Positions 36,801 to 45,478 are shown, counted from the first letter of the stretch. The stretch is 64,000 bases of DNA from Dyadobacter chenwenxiniae (GCF_022869785.1 NZ_CP094997.1:3286001-3350000), one strand, 5' to 3'. Program-made: numbers and translations. Notes: generated by a model not told the origin, from the letters alone.

Positions 36801-36900
36801 CGCTGAAAGCGCTTGGATTGGAACGCTGGTAAAAGCCCGCCATCACGCCCATGACGACGCAACCAGCCAGTGACAGGCCAAATGTTTTCCCTCGCTTCAT
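33820..36900 (-). CDS. PVC-type haem-binding CxxCH protein with beta-propeller and HEAT repeats
   Basis: A 1026-residue exported protein from the Met at 36900 (MKRGKTFGLSLAGCVVMGVM, membrane or signal segment). The N-terminal half is a sorbosone-dehydrogenase-like propeller (VWVCEAYNYRPAITGNP, ILEDTDGDGKSDKT), the middle is HEAT-like helical repeats (about 450-860) and the C-terminus is a c-type cytochrome domain with CAVCH and a distal Met in the DSMMPAGLED region. Such proteins are thought to oxidise sugars in the periplasm and pass electrons to the respiratory chain. It is the first structural gene of PUL 2, behind the candidate HTCS operator at 37010. Confidence 0.9.
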   Translation of the reverse strand: MKRGKTFGLSLAGCVVMGVMAGFYQRSNPSAFSGPAIDSLYKDLTEAQKRSPKYAVAGLSVTEGLEANLFASEPTIINPTNIDVDYRGRVWVCEAYNYRPAITGNPTKSEGDRILILEDTDGDGKSDKTTVFYQGKELNAPLGIWVMGNDVIVSQSPYVWKFTDADGDGKADKKEVIFEGVGGEQHDHGMHAFTFGPDGKLYFNFGNEGGHLLDGKGKPVIGKDGQPIDFKKVKQGMVFRCDSDFRNIEVLANNFRNNFEVALDSYGTMWQSDNDDDGNKSVRINYVMQHGNYGYTDELTGAGWRANRTNVEDSIPYRHWHLNDPGVVPNLLQTSSGSPTGMVVYEGNLLPKTFWNQMIHCEPGQNVVRSYPVQKSGAGYKASIVNVLDGKRDQWFRPSDVCVASDGSLIVSDWYDPGVGGHQAKDQAQGRLYRIAPPKTTYKSPKVDFLTASGAVTALQSPNVSVRYLAWTALMKMGNGAVGELEKLWNNKANPTMQARALWALTNVNASNKKYIESALKDKTPEIRMTAIRILVEKQSPEIITYLNTLANDSDVQVRRECALALYGCTLPGAAELWAKLATQHDGKDRWYLEALGIGAEGQWDSFFKAWQKVAGADPVASLAGKDIVWRSRSKESVPLLASLASDNNVDLKKRLRYFRAFDFNPGAKEKSAALITIMNGKAANQSEINELALRHLDPGFVKESPVALAALKKLLDSSYGTSTYIELVTRYELASENNRLLDLAISKAPVNLGKMAGQQLLLQGGSDLIWKTIKGSDEASAKAILTAIKMAGSKESLAILEKVTLDSSYPQAVRNEAVRSLGGTMKGEDQVLALLKEGKLEGELKIAAVKGVSNAWRNSVKVEAAKYLDGSVATTKKHPDTKVLLGMNGNAAKGKEVFALYCAVCHQVNNVGMDFGPKLSEIGSKLPKEALYDAIFQPNAGIGFGYEGFEVTMKDGSVVAGIVSSKTETDLILKFPGGSTQEYKMSQVKSMKQMSDSMMPAGLEDAMTTDQLTDLVAYLSSLKKM

Positions 36901-37009
36901 AAAGTGGTTGGTAAAAATTGTTTCAAGATGTTTCAATGGTGAGAAATGGGTTTCAAGTCGCGTTGTACTGTGGCAAAGAAAAGTATAAACCGACTTGAAT
37001 TAGTCTTGC

Positions 37010-37041
37010 TATCGTACATTTAAATGTTCTTATCGTACATT
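37010..37041 (-). promoter_or_regulatory. candidate HTCS operator: 11-bp direct repeats 21 bp apart
   Basis: TATCGTACATT occurs at 37010-37020 and again, identical, at 37031-37041, a spacing of exactly two helical turns. It lies about 110-140 bp before the cytochrome gene start. AraC-type DNA-binding domains of HTCS regulators bind direct repeats at about this spacing, and the regulator gene is immediately upstream. Confidence 0.6.
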
Positions 37042-37056
37042 ATTGATTCATTTAAA

Positions 37057-37086
37057 CGCTAAAAATGCAGTTTTTGATTTTTAGCG
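37057..37086 (-). terminator. hairpin between HTCS 2 and its target genes
   Basis: Perfect 10-bp inverted repeat CGCTAAAAAT / ATTTTTAGCG with a 10-base loop. On the minus strand it is followed by TTTAAATG, so it is a weak second terminator or part of the operator region. Confidence 0.4.
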
Positions 37087-37158
37087 TCTTCTGGTAATGC
37101 GGCAGCGATTGCAGCGGAAAACCTAAATCACAGAGACGTAGCTTTGGATCTCATGTAT

Positions 37159-37182
37159 AAAAAAAGCGCCGGGCTGGCGCTT
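37159..37182 (-). terminator. rho-independent terminator of HTCS 2
   Basis: Stem AAGCGCC / GGCGCTT (37164-37170 and 37176-37182), 5-base loop, followed on the minus strand by seven T. It lies 43 bp beyond the HTCS stop, so the regulator is transcribed apart from the PUL genes. Confidence 0.88.
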
Positions 37183-37224
37183 GAATTTCTGATCTGAAAA
37201 TGAGGTTTTGAATAAATGACAATG

Positions 37225-40200
37225 TTAACTTTTCGCCATCCTGATCGTCTGCAAATACTGCGATGGGGATTTGCCGAATTCTTTCCTGAACGCGGAAGAA
37301 AAGTAGGAAGTGCTGGTATATCCGACCCGAACCGTGAGGTCGCTGATGGAAATATCCTCATGCGTCAGCAAATGCATCGCTTTTTTCAGCCGGACCGTCC
37401 GCACGAGGTCTCCTACTGATTGTCCGGTGATGGCCTGCACTTTCTGATAGAGCTTGGTTCTGCTGATAAACATATGCTGACAAATGAATTCAACATCGAG
37501 CGTGGGCGTTTCTAGATTGTCTTCAATAATGGCGACGACCTTTTCCAAAAATTCCTTATCCTTCATTGAATGCAAGCGATCCGAAGCGTCCACATAGTGA
37601 TCGCTGGTGTATTTCGATTTCAGTTTCTGCTTCTGGTTGAAGATGTTATGAACCGTCAGCAGGAGCATATCCACACTCAGCGGTTTGGGGAAATAGTAAT
37701 CCGCACCCGATTCCAGCCCAGTCACCTGCGCATCCAGCGCCTCTTTGGCCGACATCATAATGAACGGGATGTGGCTCGTTGCGGGCGCACTTTTTAGTTC
37801 GCGGCACAATTCCACTCCGTTCATCACCGGCATCATTACGTCGCTGATGATGAGGTCAGGCATTTTTTCGCAAGCCATTTCGTAGCCTTGCTTGCCGTCA
37901 ACTGCTTCATATACAACATAGTTTTGCTTCAAACGGTCTTTTAAGAAATGCCTCAGTTCATCATTGTCTTCTACAAGCAGCACATGTGCAGTTATTTCCG
38001 AAGAAAGCGGGGATGTTGTTTCCGGTTCAGGATGATTGAATACAAGAATGTCGGCATAATCTATCTTTTCCAAACTGGCCTTAGGGCCACTGCCTGGCTC
38101 AATTTCTATAACTGGTTCCTGGCTTGGCTGATCGGGAATGGCGATGATGATTTCTGTTCCTTTGAGCTTTTCACTATACACATAAATATCGCCCTGGTGC
38201 AGACTGGTAAGCCCTTTTACCAAAGAAAGCCCAATCCCCGAACCCAAATGGTTATTGCTAGCGCGGTAATAACGATCAAATATAAGGCCAATCGACTCGG
38301 CGGAAATACCTATGCCGGTATCCACTATACGAAAGTAAACATACTGCTCCGATCGCCTTTCATGGAGTAATTTAAAGGATGCGCCGGGCGTAAATTCTGG
38401 TTCTTCCCAATCAAATAATACTTCCAGCGTCACTTGCCCTTCTGGTTTGGTATATTTGAAAGCATTGGTCAGGACATTAAAAAGAATCTTTTCCAAAACC
38501 TGTTCATCCAGCAAGGTTGTAATGCGTTCTTTTGGCGAAATAATTTTGAATTGAATGTTCTTGTTCGCGCTCAGATCCTCGAATGTGGTGTGGATTCCTT
38601 TTACAAATAAGTCCAGAGAAACCGGCTTTACTTCCAATGTAATGGCCGAGTCGGAAAGCTTTCTGAAATTCATCAACTCATTGATCAAGTTAAGGAGGCG
38701 TTTTGCATTGCGGTGCATCATTTGAAATGAATGATAATGCCCGGATTGCTTTGCTTCTTTTACTAAAACCTCTAACGGGCCCAAAATGAGCATTAATGGT
38801 GTGCGGAATTCGTGGGAAATGCTGGTGAAAAAGTCCAGTTGCTGCTGGTAAAGCTCCTCTCTGTGCTGATGGATTTCTTCTCTCTTTTGTTCTTCAACAT
38901 TCCTGACCGCCAGTTCACTTTTCAGCCGGAACCACCTGATTTGATAAATGTAAACTCCGGCCAGCGACAGCATAATGATCAATGCATAAATTATTTTGGC
39001 TGTCAGTGATTTCCACCAAGGCGGAGCCACAGAAATGTTCAGAACCGCCTGATAACCACCCCAAACTCCATCATGATTGCTTGCTTCCACCAATAATTGG
39101 TAACTGTCATAATCCAGGTTCGTATAAGACGCCGAAGGATTGATGCCATCCGTATATTTCCAGTCCGTGTCGTAACCTTGTAATTTATACCTGTATTTGC
39201 ATATCAGCGGATTGGAATACTGCATGGAAGAAAAATACACCACAAAGTTATTTTGTAAATAGCTCAAGTTCAGGTCTTTGCTGTAACTGGTCACTTCCTG
39301 CAATTGTGGCACCGGATTGTCTTTCTCGCCAATGTCAGCTTTCCTATTGTTCACAATCAGATCGGTAAATACAGGACGGACCCTTTCGCCGTTGCTTTTA
39401 ATGCTGTCCGGATTGAAATAATTGAGCCCATTGATTCCGCCAAAATACAATCTGCCGTTTTCGCCGGTAAACGATGCACCCACTTTAAAACTGTTTCCCT
39501 GCAAGCCACTTTTTTGGTCGTAGCTCACCAATTTCTTTGTTTTTGGGTCAAAACATTGCAAACCATTGCCACCTACCCAGACTTTACCATGCGTATCGAT
39601 TTCAATGCTTTCTACATCATTGAAAATCCCATAACGCTTTCCGTACGAGTGGATCACATAAGCATTATTTTTTTTCAATATCAACTGATTAAGTCCGCCT
39701 CCCAGCGTTCCGACCCAGTAAGTGCTGTCATTCTGTTTTTTGATTGGCCAGGCGTAAGGAGAACTCAGTGAATTGGGTTTGCCATTCGCTGTATAGCGGA
39801 AGGTTTTAGTGATCATTCCGTTATTGTCGATGATAAGACGGCGCAGTCCGCTGATGCCGGCCACCATTATTTCAGGGACTTTGTTATCCGCTGAAAAAAA
39901 ATGGCCCTCGCCATGGTATCGAACATTAGCTATCTTGTTGTCTTTCAATATAATACAGCCAATCCGAACATTTCTAAGCGCAAACCAAATATTTCCATAG
40001 CAATCTTTGAATAACGCTGTGACGGCCTGCAGGGGCAGTTTTTCTGAACCCGGTATGTTAGATACAAGTTTTCCATTTTTAAGAACATCGATTCCCTTTC
40101 CAGTTCCAATCCAGAGATTATGATCTTCATCATAAACAAGGGCGTTTACCTGGTTACTTTTCAATTTTACAGGCGTATCGGTTGCGTAATGTTTGTAAGT

Positions 40201-41406
40201 TTTGGTAACGAAACTATATTCATTTAACCCATTTGCATTGGTGCCGATCCAAACCTTCTGTTCATTTTCTTCGAGTACGGCTTTGATTACGTTGCCTGAT
40301 AAAGTGTTATTTAGCTGCGGGTTATTTTGGAATGTATAAAACAGTTTAGGATTTAAATCGCAAAAATTTACACCGCCGCCATAGGTGCAAGTCCACAAAC
40401 AGTCGCTTCGATCGATGAACAAGCGGCTTAGAGTATTCGTATTTAAGCTTTGCACAAAACTATTACTCGTAATCAACTTTCTTGAAGCTGTTTTTCCATC
40501 GAGATACATTAAACCTTCTTCGGTAGAAATCCAATAGTTGTAACGGTTATCCTGCACAAGATCCAAAATATCCAGCCCTTTCCCCAATTCAGTCTCTGTT
40601 TCGACGGTTATCCCCCGGGAATTTGATTGACCTGCATAAATCGTCGCCGCATAATTCTGCCTGATTTTCAGAAGTTTCGTGTTCGAGCTGAGTAAGAGAT
40701 TGTCTTCGCGGTCTAAAAAAATTCCTGAAAAATCGGCATAACGGCGGCCGGAAGCATTGCTAATATCAAAGCGCTTCAAATGAAGCTTGTGGTCAAAAGT
40801 CCATACGCCGTCATTGGCTGACAGGTACACAAGACCTTTTTTATCCACAACAAAATCGGTAAACTTCGTAGTCTTGAGATGCGGAAGGCTAAGGGCAGTG
40901 AGGCTATCACCATTTAAATGGTAAACTTTAAAAACGTTGCCCAGCAATGCTCCAATCGTCTTTTTATTAATTTGCACTATTTTATTAAAGTGCTGATCAC
41001 CAATCGATTTTATTCCGAAATTATAATCGATATATCGCTCCCTTTTTGAATCAAAACATTGAATCCCGCCTTCTGTTGCTAACCATATCCGGCCATTATC
41101 CCCCATCCCCAGACTCAGAATTCTATTATTGGCAGCATTGCGCAGCGGGTAATTAGCATTGTAGAATTTTTTGATGGCATAACCGTCGTAACGGCTTAGC
41201 CCGTATAAAGTTGCGATCCAAATAAAACCAGCAGAGTCTTGCTTAATTTCTTTTGTGTCCGTGTGGGACAATCCATTATCAACGGTGAGATAGGAAAATT
41301 TAAGCGGTATCACCTGCGCGCTGGCGACAGCCACAAATTCTAGCAGAAGGCAAATGATCCCAAATATCCGAAATGTCAAAATTTTAGGTATTTTATTCAA
41401 AAGCAT
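37225..41406 (-). CDS. hybrid two-component system regulator (HTCS) of PUL 2
   Basis: About 1393 residues from the Met at 41406 (MLLNKIPKILTFRIFGIICL, signal peptide); an ATG at 41448 is also possible. Order: Reg_prop double propeller (about 40-690), Y_Y_Y domain (about 725-795), membrane span (about 812-832), HisKA with ISHEFRTP (His865), HATPase (GSGIGLSLVKGLTSLHQGDI), receiver with ISDVMMPV (Asp1189) and Lys in PKPL, and C-terminal AraC helix-turn-helix. It should sense a saccharide and activate the cytochrome-SusC-SusD-isomerase genes through the direct repeats at 37010. Confidence 0.96.
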   Translation of the reverse strand: MLLNKIPKILTFRIFGIICLLLEFVAVASAQVIPLKFSYLTVDNGLSHTDTKEIKQDSAGFIWIATLYGLSRYDGYAIKKFYNANYPLRNAANNRILSLGMGDNGRIWLATEGGIQCFDSKRERYIDYNFGIKSIGDQHFNKIVQINKKTIGALLGNVFKVYHLNGDSLTALSLPHLKTTKFTDFVVDKKGLVYLSANDGVWTFDHKLHLKRFDISNASGRRYADFSGIFLDREDNLLLSSNTKLLKIRQNYAATIYAGQSNSRGITVETETELGKGLDILDLVQDNRYNYWISTEEGLMYLDGKTASRKLITSNSFVQSLNTNTLSRLFIDRSDCLWTCTYGGGVNFCDLNPKLFYTFQNNPQLNNTLSGNVIKAVLEENEQKVWIGTNANGLNEYSFVTKTYKHYATDTPVKLKSNQVNALVYDEDHNLWIGTGKGIDVLKNGKLVSNIPGSEKLPLQAVTALFKDCYGNIWFALRNVRIGCIILKDNKIANVRYHGEGHFFSADNKVPEIMVAGISGLRRLIIDNNGMITKTFRYTANGKPNSLSSPYAWPIKKQNDSTYWVGTLGGGLNQLILKKNNAYVIHSYGKRYGIFNDVESIEIDTHGKVWVGGNGLQCFDPKTKKLVSYDQKSGLQGNSFKVGASFTGENGRLYFGGINGLNYFNPDSIKSNGERVRPVFTDLIVNNRKADIGEKDNPVPQLQEVTSYSKDLNLSYLQNNFVVYFSSMQYSNPLICKYRYKLQGYDTDWKYTDGINPSASYTNLDYDSYQLLVEASNHDGVWGGYQAVLNISVAPPWWKSLTAKIIYALIIMLSLAGVYIYQIRWFRLKSELAVRNVEEQKREEIHQHREELYQQQLDFFTSISHEFRTPLMLILGPLEVLVKEAKQSGHYHSFQMMHRNAKRLLNLINELMNFRKLSDSAITLEVKPVSLDLFVKGIHTTFEDLSANKNIQFKIISPKERITTLLDEQVLEKILFNVLTNAFKYTKPEGQVTLEVLFDWEEPEFTPGASFKLLHERRSEQYVYFRIVDTGIGISAESIGLIFDRYYRASNNHLGSGIGLSLVKGLTSLHQGDIYVYSEKLKGTEIIIAIPDQPSQEPVIEIEPGSGPKASLEKIDYADILVFNHPEPETTSPLSSEITAHVLLVEDNDELRHFLKDRLKQNYVVYEAVDGKQGYEMACEKMPDLIISDVMMPVMNGVELCRELKSAPATSHIPFIMMSAKEALDAQVTGLESGADYYFPKPLSVDMLLLTVHNIFNQKQKLKSKYTSDHYVDASDRLHSMKDKEFLEKVVAIIEDNLETPTLDVEFICQHMFISRTKLYQKVQAITGQSVGDLVRTVRLKKAMHLLTHEDISISDLTVRVGYTSTSYFSSAFRKEFGKSPSQYLQTIRMAKS

Positions 41407-41490
41407 ATGCCTTTCACTTCTACTATACAGATTGTCAATCCAAATCATACCTCAACCCTAATTTAGACAAAGAATTTGACAACTTTTTAT

Positions 41491-41510
41491 ACAAATGTAA
41501 ACAAATGTAG
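41491..41510 (-). promoter_or_regulatory. tandem -7-like repeats upstream of HTCS 2
   Basis: ACAAATGTA is repeated in tandem with a 10-bp period. On the minus strand each copy contains TACATTTG, a match to TAnnTTTG, about 85-100 bp before the HTCS start. No matching -33 TTG was found. Confidence 0.35.
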
Positions 41511-41649
41511 TGAAGTGTTGACGTGACACATATTTTTTCGTTTGAATGTTTTGGTTAAAGCTGAAAATCGTAACATATGAAATAAATTATGAACAAAAGT
41601 TGATGGGAAACAGACGAAAATAGGAAACTAGCTTGAACGACAAATTGAG

Positions 41650-41900
41650 CTACCTTGAAAAATTTTCCTGTCCGAGCTTCAAACAAACTTCTTGAAGTAA
41701 TATCGGTTCGTTGTCATGTTCCATGCCTTTATTGAGTAGCCACGGTGAAAGCCAGATTTCATCCAGGGGTTGCCACTGGCGGAACTTTAATATTTTAGTA
41801 TTATACCCAAATGCCCTGTTCTGGTAGCATCCCTTTGTCCAGAGCCAATAGTTCAATTCCGGAATTCAGTTGCCCCATTTACAGAGAAACCTATTTGTAT
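41650..41900 (-). pseudogene. unrecognised short gene, apparently frameshifted
   Basis: One frame reads GQLNSGIELLALDKGMLPEQ then GIWV and stops; an overlapping frame continues as NTKILKFRQWQPLDEIWLSP, WLLNKGMEHDNEPILLQEVC to a stop at 41650. Joined, they look like one small Trp-rich protein with a one-base shift near 41810. I do not recognise the family. The remaining bases from 41449 to here hold only the HTCS 2 upstream region. Confidence 0.3.
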
Positions 41901-41919
41901 ACCCTAATGAAATACTATA

Positions 41920-42668
41920 ATGAGGATGTTAAAAAGTATATCTACCTTAATTTCAACTTTTTTAGCTCCATGTCTCTTGCTGGTTCAGCCATCAAGAGAT
42001 GATAAATACCGGTTACAGCCCTACGCTCCGATTTTCGGATTATGCGGCAAGCTCTTGAAGAAATTCACCCAAGCCTGTATTTGTATACACCGAAAGATAG
42101 CCTGGACTCAATATTTGACCGGTCATTCAAGTTGATTTGCCGGCCAATGACCGAATCGGAATTTATGTCTTTCTTGTCCCCTGGAAGTTACCTTGTTACT
42201 TTCGACAGACCAGGCAACCGAGTTGGTGCTGATGAATATGAATTTGATTTTTTACCAGAAATGTGGAAATTAATAGACATCCAGCCTGTTGCAGATACAA
42301 AGCGTTTTCGGGGGAAAGTCTATGTATTGATTGACGGAGGAACGATCTCTAATGGCTCAAATTTTGCTGCCGCCCTTAAAGCATATTGCAAAAATGCGGT
42401 TTTTGTTGGCAGAGAAACAGGAGGAACCGAGTCTGGCTGCGGTGGTGGAACAAATAATAAGCTCACTCTGCCTAACTCAAAGCTTATTCTGCAATTCCCT
42501 TGGTTGTAATTTGTTTCTTCTTCGCCTAACCCTATTTATGGTCGTGGATTACAACCGGACTACCCAATTATAAATACACCCAAATCAGTTGCAGGGCACG
42601 TGGATCTAGATATGAAAAAAGCAATGGAGTTAATTAAGAATAGTGAGTTGAAGAGCAATAATAAGTAG
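41920..42668 (+). pseudogene. S41-family peptidase, degraded
   Basis: Starts at about 41920 with a signal peptide (MRMLKSISTLISTFLAPCLL). Near 42034 the frame shifts and the family continues RQALEEIHPSLYLYTPKDSL. About 300 residues are deleted near 42160, after which GSYLVTFDRPGNRVGADEYE and the catalytic serine region VLIDGGTISNGSNFAAALKA follow, then FVGRETGGTESGCGG. A second shift near 42500 restores YGRGLQPDYPIINTPKSVAG to the stop at 42668. A different, complete S41 peptidase lies at 51107-52555. Confidence 0.8.
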
Positions 42669-42814
42669 TTTAGTGAATTTTGAGCGGGTTATACTCTTAT
42701 CAAAGGGAATAATACTAACCACTACCATTGATTTATAGGCAACTATATAGGAGTTGGGACAAGGAATTTCGCACTCAACTTGTAACTTAGCGAACCCACT
42801 TAGCACTTTACCAG

Positions 42815-43048
42815 ATGGCAGTTTTGGCAGGTATTCTTTTGTACGCCCTATGGCTTTCGACTGTATAGATTATGATGTTTTATCGAAAGAATAAACAGGC
42901 TGGATCTCCTTGGCCGACATCTGACCAAATCACCACTTTGGTGTTTGGTCGTGTAAAGACAAGTTTAGAAGTTAATCTTATATCTGCGTTGTATATTTTG
43001 CTTTGGAGTGTTTTTGCGCTGATTTCGTTTTTTCGGGGAGCTATGTGA
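42815..43048 (+). pseudogene. small membrane protein with an in-frame stop
   Basis: MAVLAGILLYALWLSTV, then TAG (42866-42868), then in the same frame MMFYRKNKQAGSPWPTSDQI and a hydrophobic end (ALYILLWSVFALISFFRGAM) to TGA at 43048. The 58-residue second part could be translated alone from 42872. It has two membrane segments and a short basic loop. Not recognised. The remainder of 42669-43180 shows nothing else. Confidence 0.35.
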
Positions 43049-43180
43049 GATCAGGCGTTATTTATTTACAACCAACTGGGTGACACGCTTGTGCTCATAT
43101 TTAACCAGGCCATTACCAGTGCCGTTAACGACTGTGAGAAGTTAATTTAACCCATAGTATTTTTTAATTTTTACATTAAA

Positions 43181-43771
43181 ATGACCAGCCAGGAAAAAAT
43201 AGCTTCTTACGTAGAGAAATTTGTTCGTTTGACCGAGAAGGAAAAAATTGAATTTACAAGCAGATTCAAAGAAATCAGAATAAAGAAAAGACAGTTTATT
43301 GTTCAGCCTGACTTTGTTCCAAAGTGCAGATATTTTGTAATTAAAGGTGCTTTGAGAGCTTATGTTGTTGGAGACGAAGGTAAAGATCACACGATTCAAT
43401 TTGCTGTAGAAGATTGGTGGATTTCAGATTACGACAGCTACATACATCAACAACCTGCAAGTATGTTTGTTGTTGCCCTGGAGGATTGTATTCTTTTGCA
43501 AATTAGTTTTGAGGATGAACAAACATTAAAGGCACTCAATCATAAATTTGAAACATTCTTCAGATATAAGGCTGAACTTGCAACAGCGTTTATGCAGAGA
43601 AGAATAGTTACAAATCTCACCAAGTCAGCAAAAGAGCGCTATGATCTTTTTATTGAAAGCCATCCAGAATTGGTACAACGCGTTCCACAGTACGCATTAG
43701 CTTCCTATTTGGGCATTACAACCCAATTCCTGTCAAAAATACGGAATCAAAAAAACCTCATAAAAAGTTAA
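43181..43771 (+). CDS. Crp/Fnr-family transcriptional regulator
   Basis: A 196-residue regulator with an N-terminal cyclic-nucleotide-binding-like barrel (about 25-125; RYFVIKGALRAYVVGDEGKD) and a C-terminal winged helix (about 150-190; VPQYALASYLGITTQFLSKI). It belongs to the Bacteroidota group without obvious cAMP-binding Arg/Glu, so the ligand is unknown. The following SDR and SRPBCC genes on the same strand probably form its regulon. Composition is clearly AT-richer than the PUL genes, suggesting transfer. Confidence 0.9.
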   Translation: MTSQEKIASYVEKFVRLTEKEKIEFTSRFKEIRIKKRQFIVQPDFVPKCRYFVIKGALRAYVVGDEGKDHTIQFAVEDWWISDYDSYIHQQPASMFVVALEDCILLQISFEDEQTLKALNHKFETFFRYKAELATAFMQRRIVTNLTKSAKERYDLFIESHPELVQRVPQYALASYLGITTQFLSKIRNQKNLIKS

Positions 43772-43875
43772 TCCAGTTTCACTTCTTTTCTTCTTCTAGT
43801 TGATTTTTAAATTTTAAGAATCAACTCACTTTTGCATTGTCAGTTTTGACAAATGACAATTGACTAAAAATCGGA

Positions 43876-44625
43876 ATGGAAAAATTAAAAAACAAAGTAG
43901 CTGTTATTACGGGTGGTAATAGTGGCATGGGTTTAGCCACCGCAAAATTATTTGCCACAGAAGGAGCCAAAGTAGCAATAACTGGTCGCAATGAAGCAAC
44001 CTTAAAAAAAGCCGTTTCAGAAATAGGAAACAATGCAATAGGCGTTAGAGCCGATGTATTAAACTTAAAAAGCATTGTTAATGCTTATGCTGAAATTGCT
44101 GCCAGGCATGGTAAATTTGATGTATTAATTGTTAACGCAGGAGTTTATAAAGGTCTTCCGTTGGCTGATTTTACCGAAGAACTATTTGATGAACTCGTTG
44201 ATATTAATTTTAAAGGAGCTTTCTTCTCAGTTCAAAAGGCCTTACCATTTTTAAATGACGGTGCATCTGTTGTAATGACATCTTCGGTTTCAAGTGAAAG
44301 TGGAGCGGCAACCGCTTCGGTCTATGGTGCAACAAAAGCTGCTATACGCTCTTTAGCCCGCGGTTTTTCTGCTGACCTGTTAGAGCGAAACATACGAGTC
44401 AATGTTCTTTCTCCGGGACCTATTGAAACACCTATTTTTGACAGATTAGGAATGCCTCAGGAAAATGTAAATGGAATCAAACAATATCTTGCCAGCGGAG
44501 TGCCTTTAAAACGGTTGGGTACTATTGATGAAATGGCAAAAGGCTTTTTATACCTGGCAAGTGATGATTCATCTTTTATGTTAGCAGGAGAAATTGTACT
44601 GGACGGAGGAATTGGACAGATGTAA
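43876..44625 (+). CDS. SDR-family NAD(P)-dependent oxidoreductase
   Basis: A classical short-chain dehydrogenase, 249 residues. The cofactor motif is TGGNSGMGLATAKLF (about 12-26), NAG in LIVNAGVY, catalytic Ser in MTSSVSSESG, YxxxK as YGATK (about 152-156) and the PG motif LSPGPIETPIF. It is 4 bp upstream of the SRPBCC gene and thus cotranscribed. The substrate is unknown; such genes next to Crp/Fnr regulators are often induced by reactive carbonyls or quinones. Confidence 0.93.
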   Translation: MEKLKNKVAVITGGNSGMGLATAKLFATEGAKVAITGRNEATLKKAVSEIGNNAIGVRADVLNLKSIVNAYAEIAARHGKFDVLIVNAGVYKGLPLADFTEELFDELVDINFKGAFFSVQKALPFLNDGASVVMTSSVSSESGAATASVYGATKAAIRSLARGFSADLLERNIRVNVLSPGPIETPIFDRLGMPQENVNGIKQYLASGVPLKRLGTIDEMAKGFLYLASDDSSFMLAGEIVLDGGIGQM

Positions 44626-44629
44626 ATAA

Positions 44630-45163
44630 ATGGCAAGAAAAATTTTAAATATCGCAATTGTACTCCTGGTTGCTGTCATTTTACTGATAGCTGGATTAGA
44701 GGTTTTCAGTTCTTACCCCAATGGGGCTTTAGTTTATAATACCGAAGCCCCGGTGCAATCGGTAAAATCGATAATTGTTCATGCAAGCGCAAAAAAAACT
44801 TGGACAATAATGAGCGAAGTTAATAAATGGGAAACCTGGGAAAGCGATAATAAAAGCCCCGTTTTAAAAGGAGCTTTTAAGTCTGGCAACTCATTTACCT
44901 GGAAGTCTAACGGTCTACGAATTCATTCTACTATCAAAATAGCTGAACCTTATTCAAAAATCGCCTGGTCCGGACCTGCATTCGGCTGCTTTGCGATCCA
45001 TACCTGGACTTTTACAGGACTTCCAAATGGAAATACAAGGGTTGATGTCAGAGAAAGCATGCAAGGGTGGCTAGTTAGTTTAATGACGGATAAATTCCAG
45101 ACAGGTCTCGATGCATCGCTTAATAAATGGTTGTCGTCACTCAAGATTAGAGCGGAAAAATAG
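44630..45163 (+). CDS. SRPBCC (START-like) domain protein with membrane anchor
   Basis: A 177-residue protein with an N-terminal hydrophobic segment (about 5-27, LNIAIVLLVAVILLIAGLEV). A polyketide-cyclase/START-like domain follows (about 42-170), opening SVKSIIVHASAKKTWTIMSE and including ETWESDNKSPVLKGAF and the C-terminal long helix with LDASLNKWLSSLK. These domains bind hydrophobic ligands. A small GCAGCTT/AAGCTGC hairpin lies just downstream (45180-45196). Confidence 0.82.
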   Translation: MARKILNIAIVLLVAVILLIAGLEVFSSYPNGALVYNTEAPVQSVKSIIVHASAKKTWTIMSEVNKWETWESDNKSPVLKGAFKSGNSFTWKSNGLRIHSTIKIAEPYSKIAWSGPAFGCFAIHTWTFTGLPNGNTRVDVRESMQGWLVSLMTDKFQTGLDASLNKWLSSLKIRAEK

Positions 45164-45253
45164 TTATTCATTCCAGTGGCAGCTTCATAAGCTGCGGCTT
45201 TGTAAGAAATACCTAAACTAGCGCCTGGCATTCGTACGGATTTATGAGAGTCC

Positions 45254-45400
45254 TTAGCGGGCAGTCTGCTTTATAAATTGTAAGGCCCGGTCCATAATTT
45301 CGCCTTGCCGGGCCAGCTCCCCCTGAATTGTCAACGAAACCGAAATGTCGATCTTGACGCCTAGTCGTTGATTGGGCCTACCGTCGGCCTTCTATCACAT
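45254..45400 (-). other. gap with an unrecognised coding-like remnant
   Basis: In the 315-bp gap, one minus-strand frame without a start reads ADGRPNQRLGVKIDISVSLT then IQGELARQGEIMDRALQFIK to a stop at 45254. It has the look of a protein C-terminus, but I cannot assign a family. Nothing else is visible between 45164 and 45478. Confidence 0.25.
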
Positions 45401-45478
45401 CCACATAAGATGTGCCTTTCACAGATTCGGTTGGGAAAAGCGCTTCTTGAACATTTTGTTGCATAAAAACTCGTGGTT

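Noticed and set aside
43142..43399. Minus-strand frame rich in Phe and Asn
   Set aside because: It is the antisense of the Crp/Fnr gene at 43181 and has no family resemblance.
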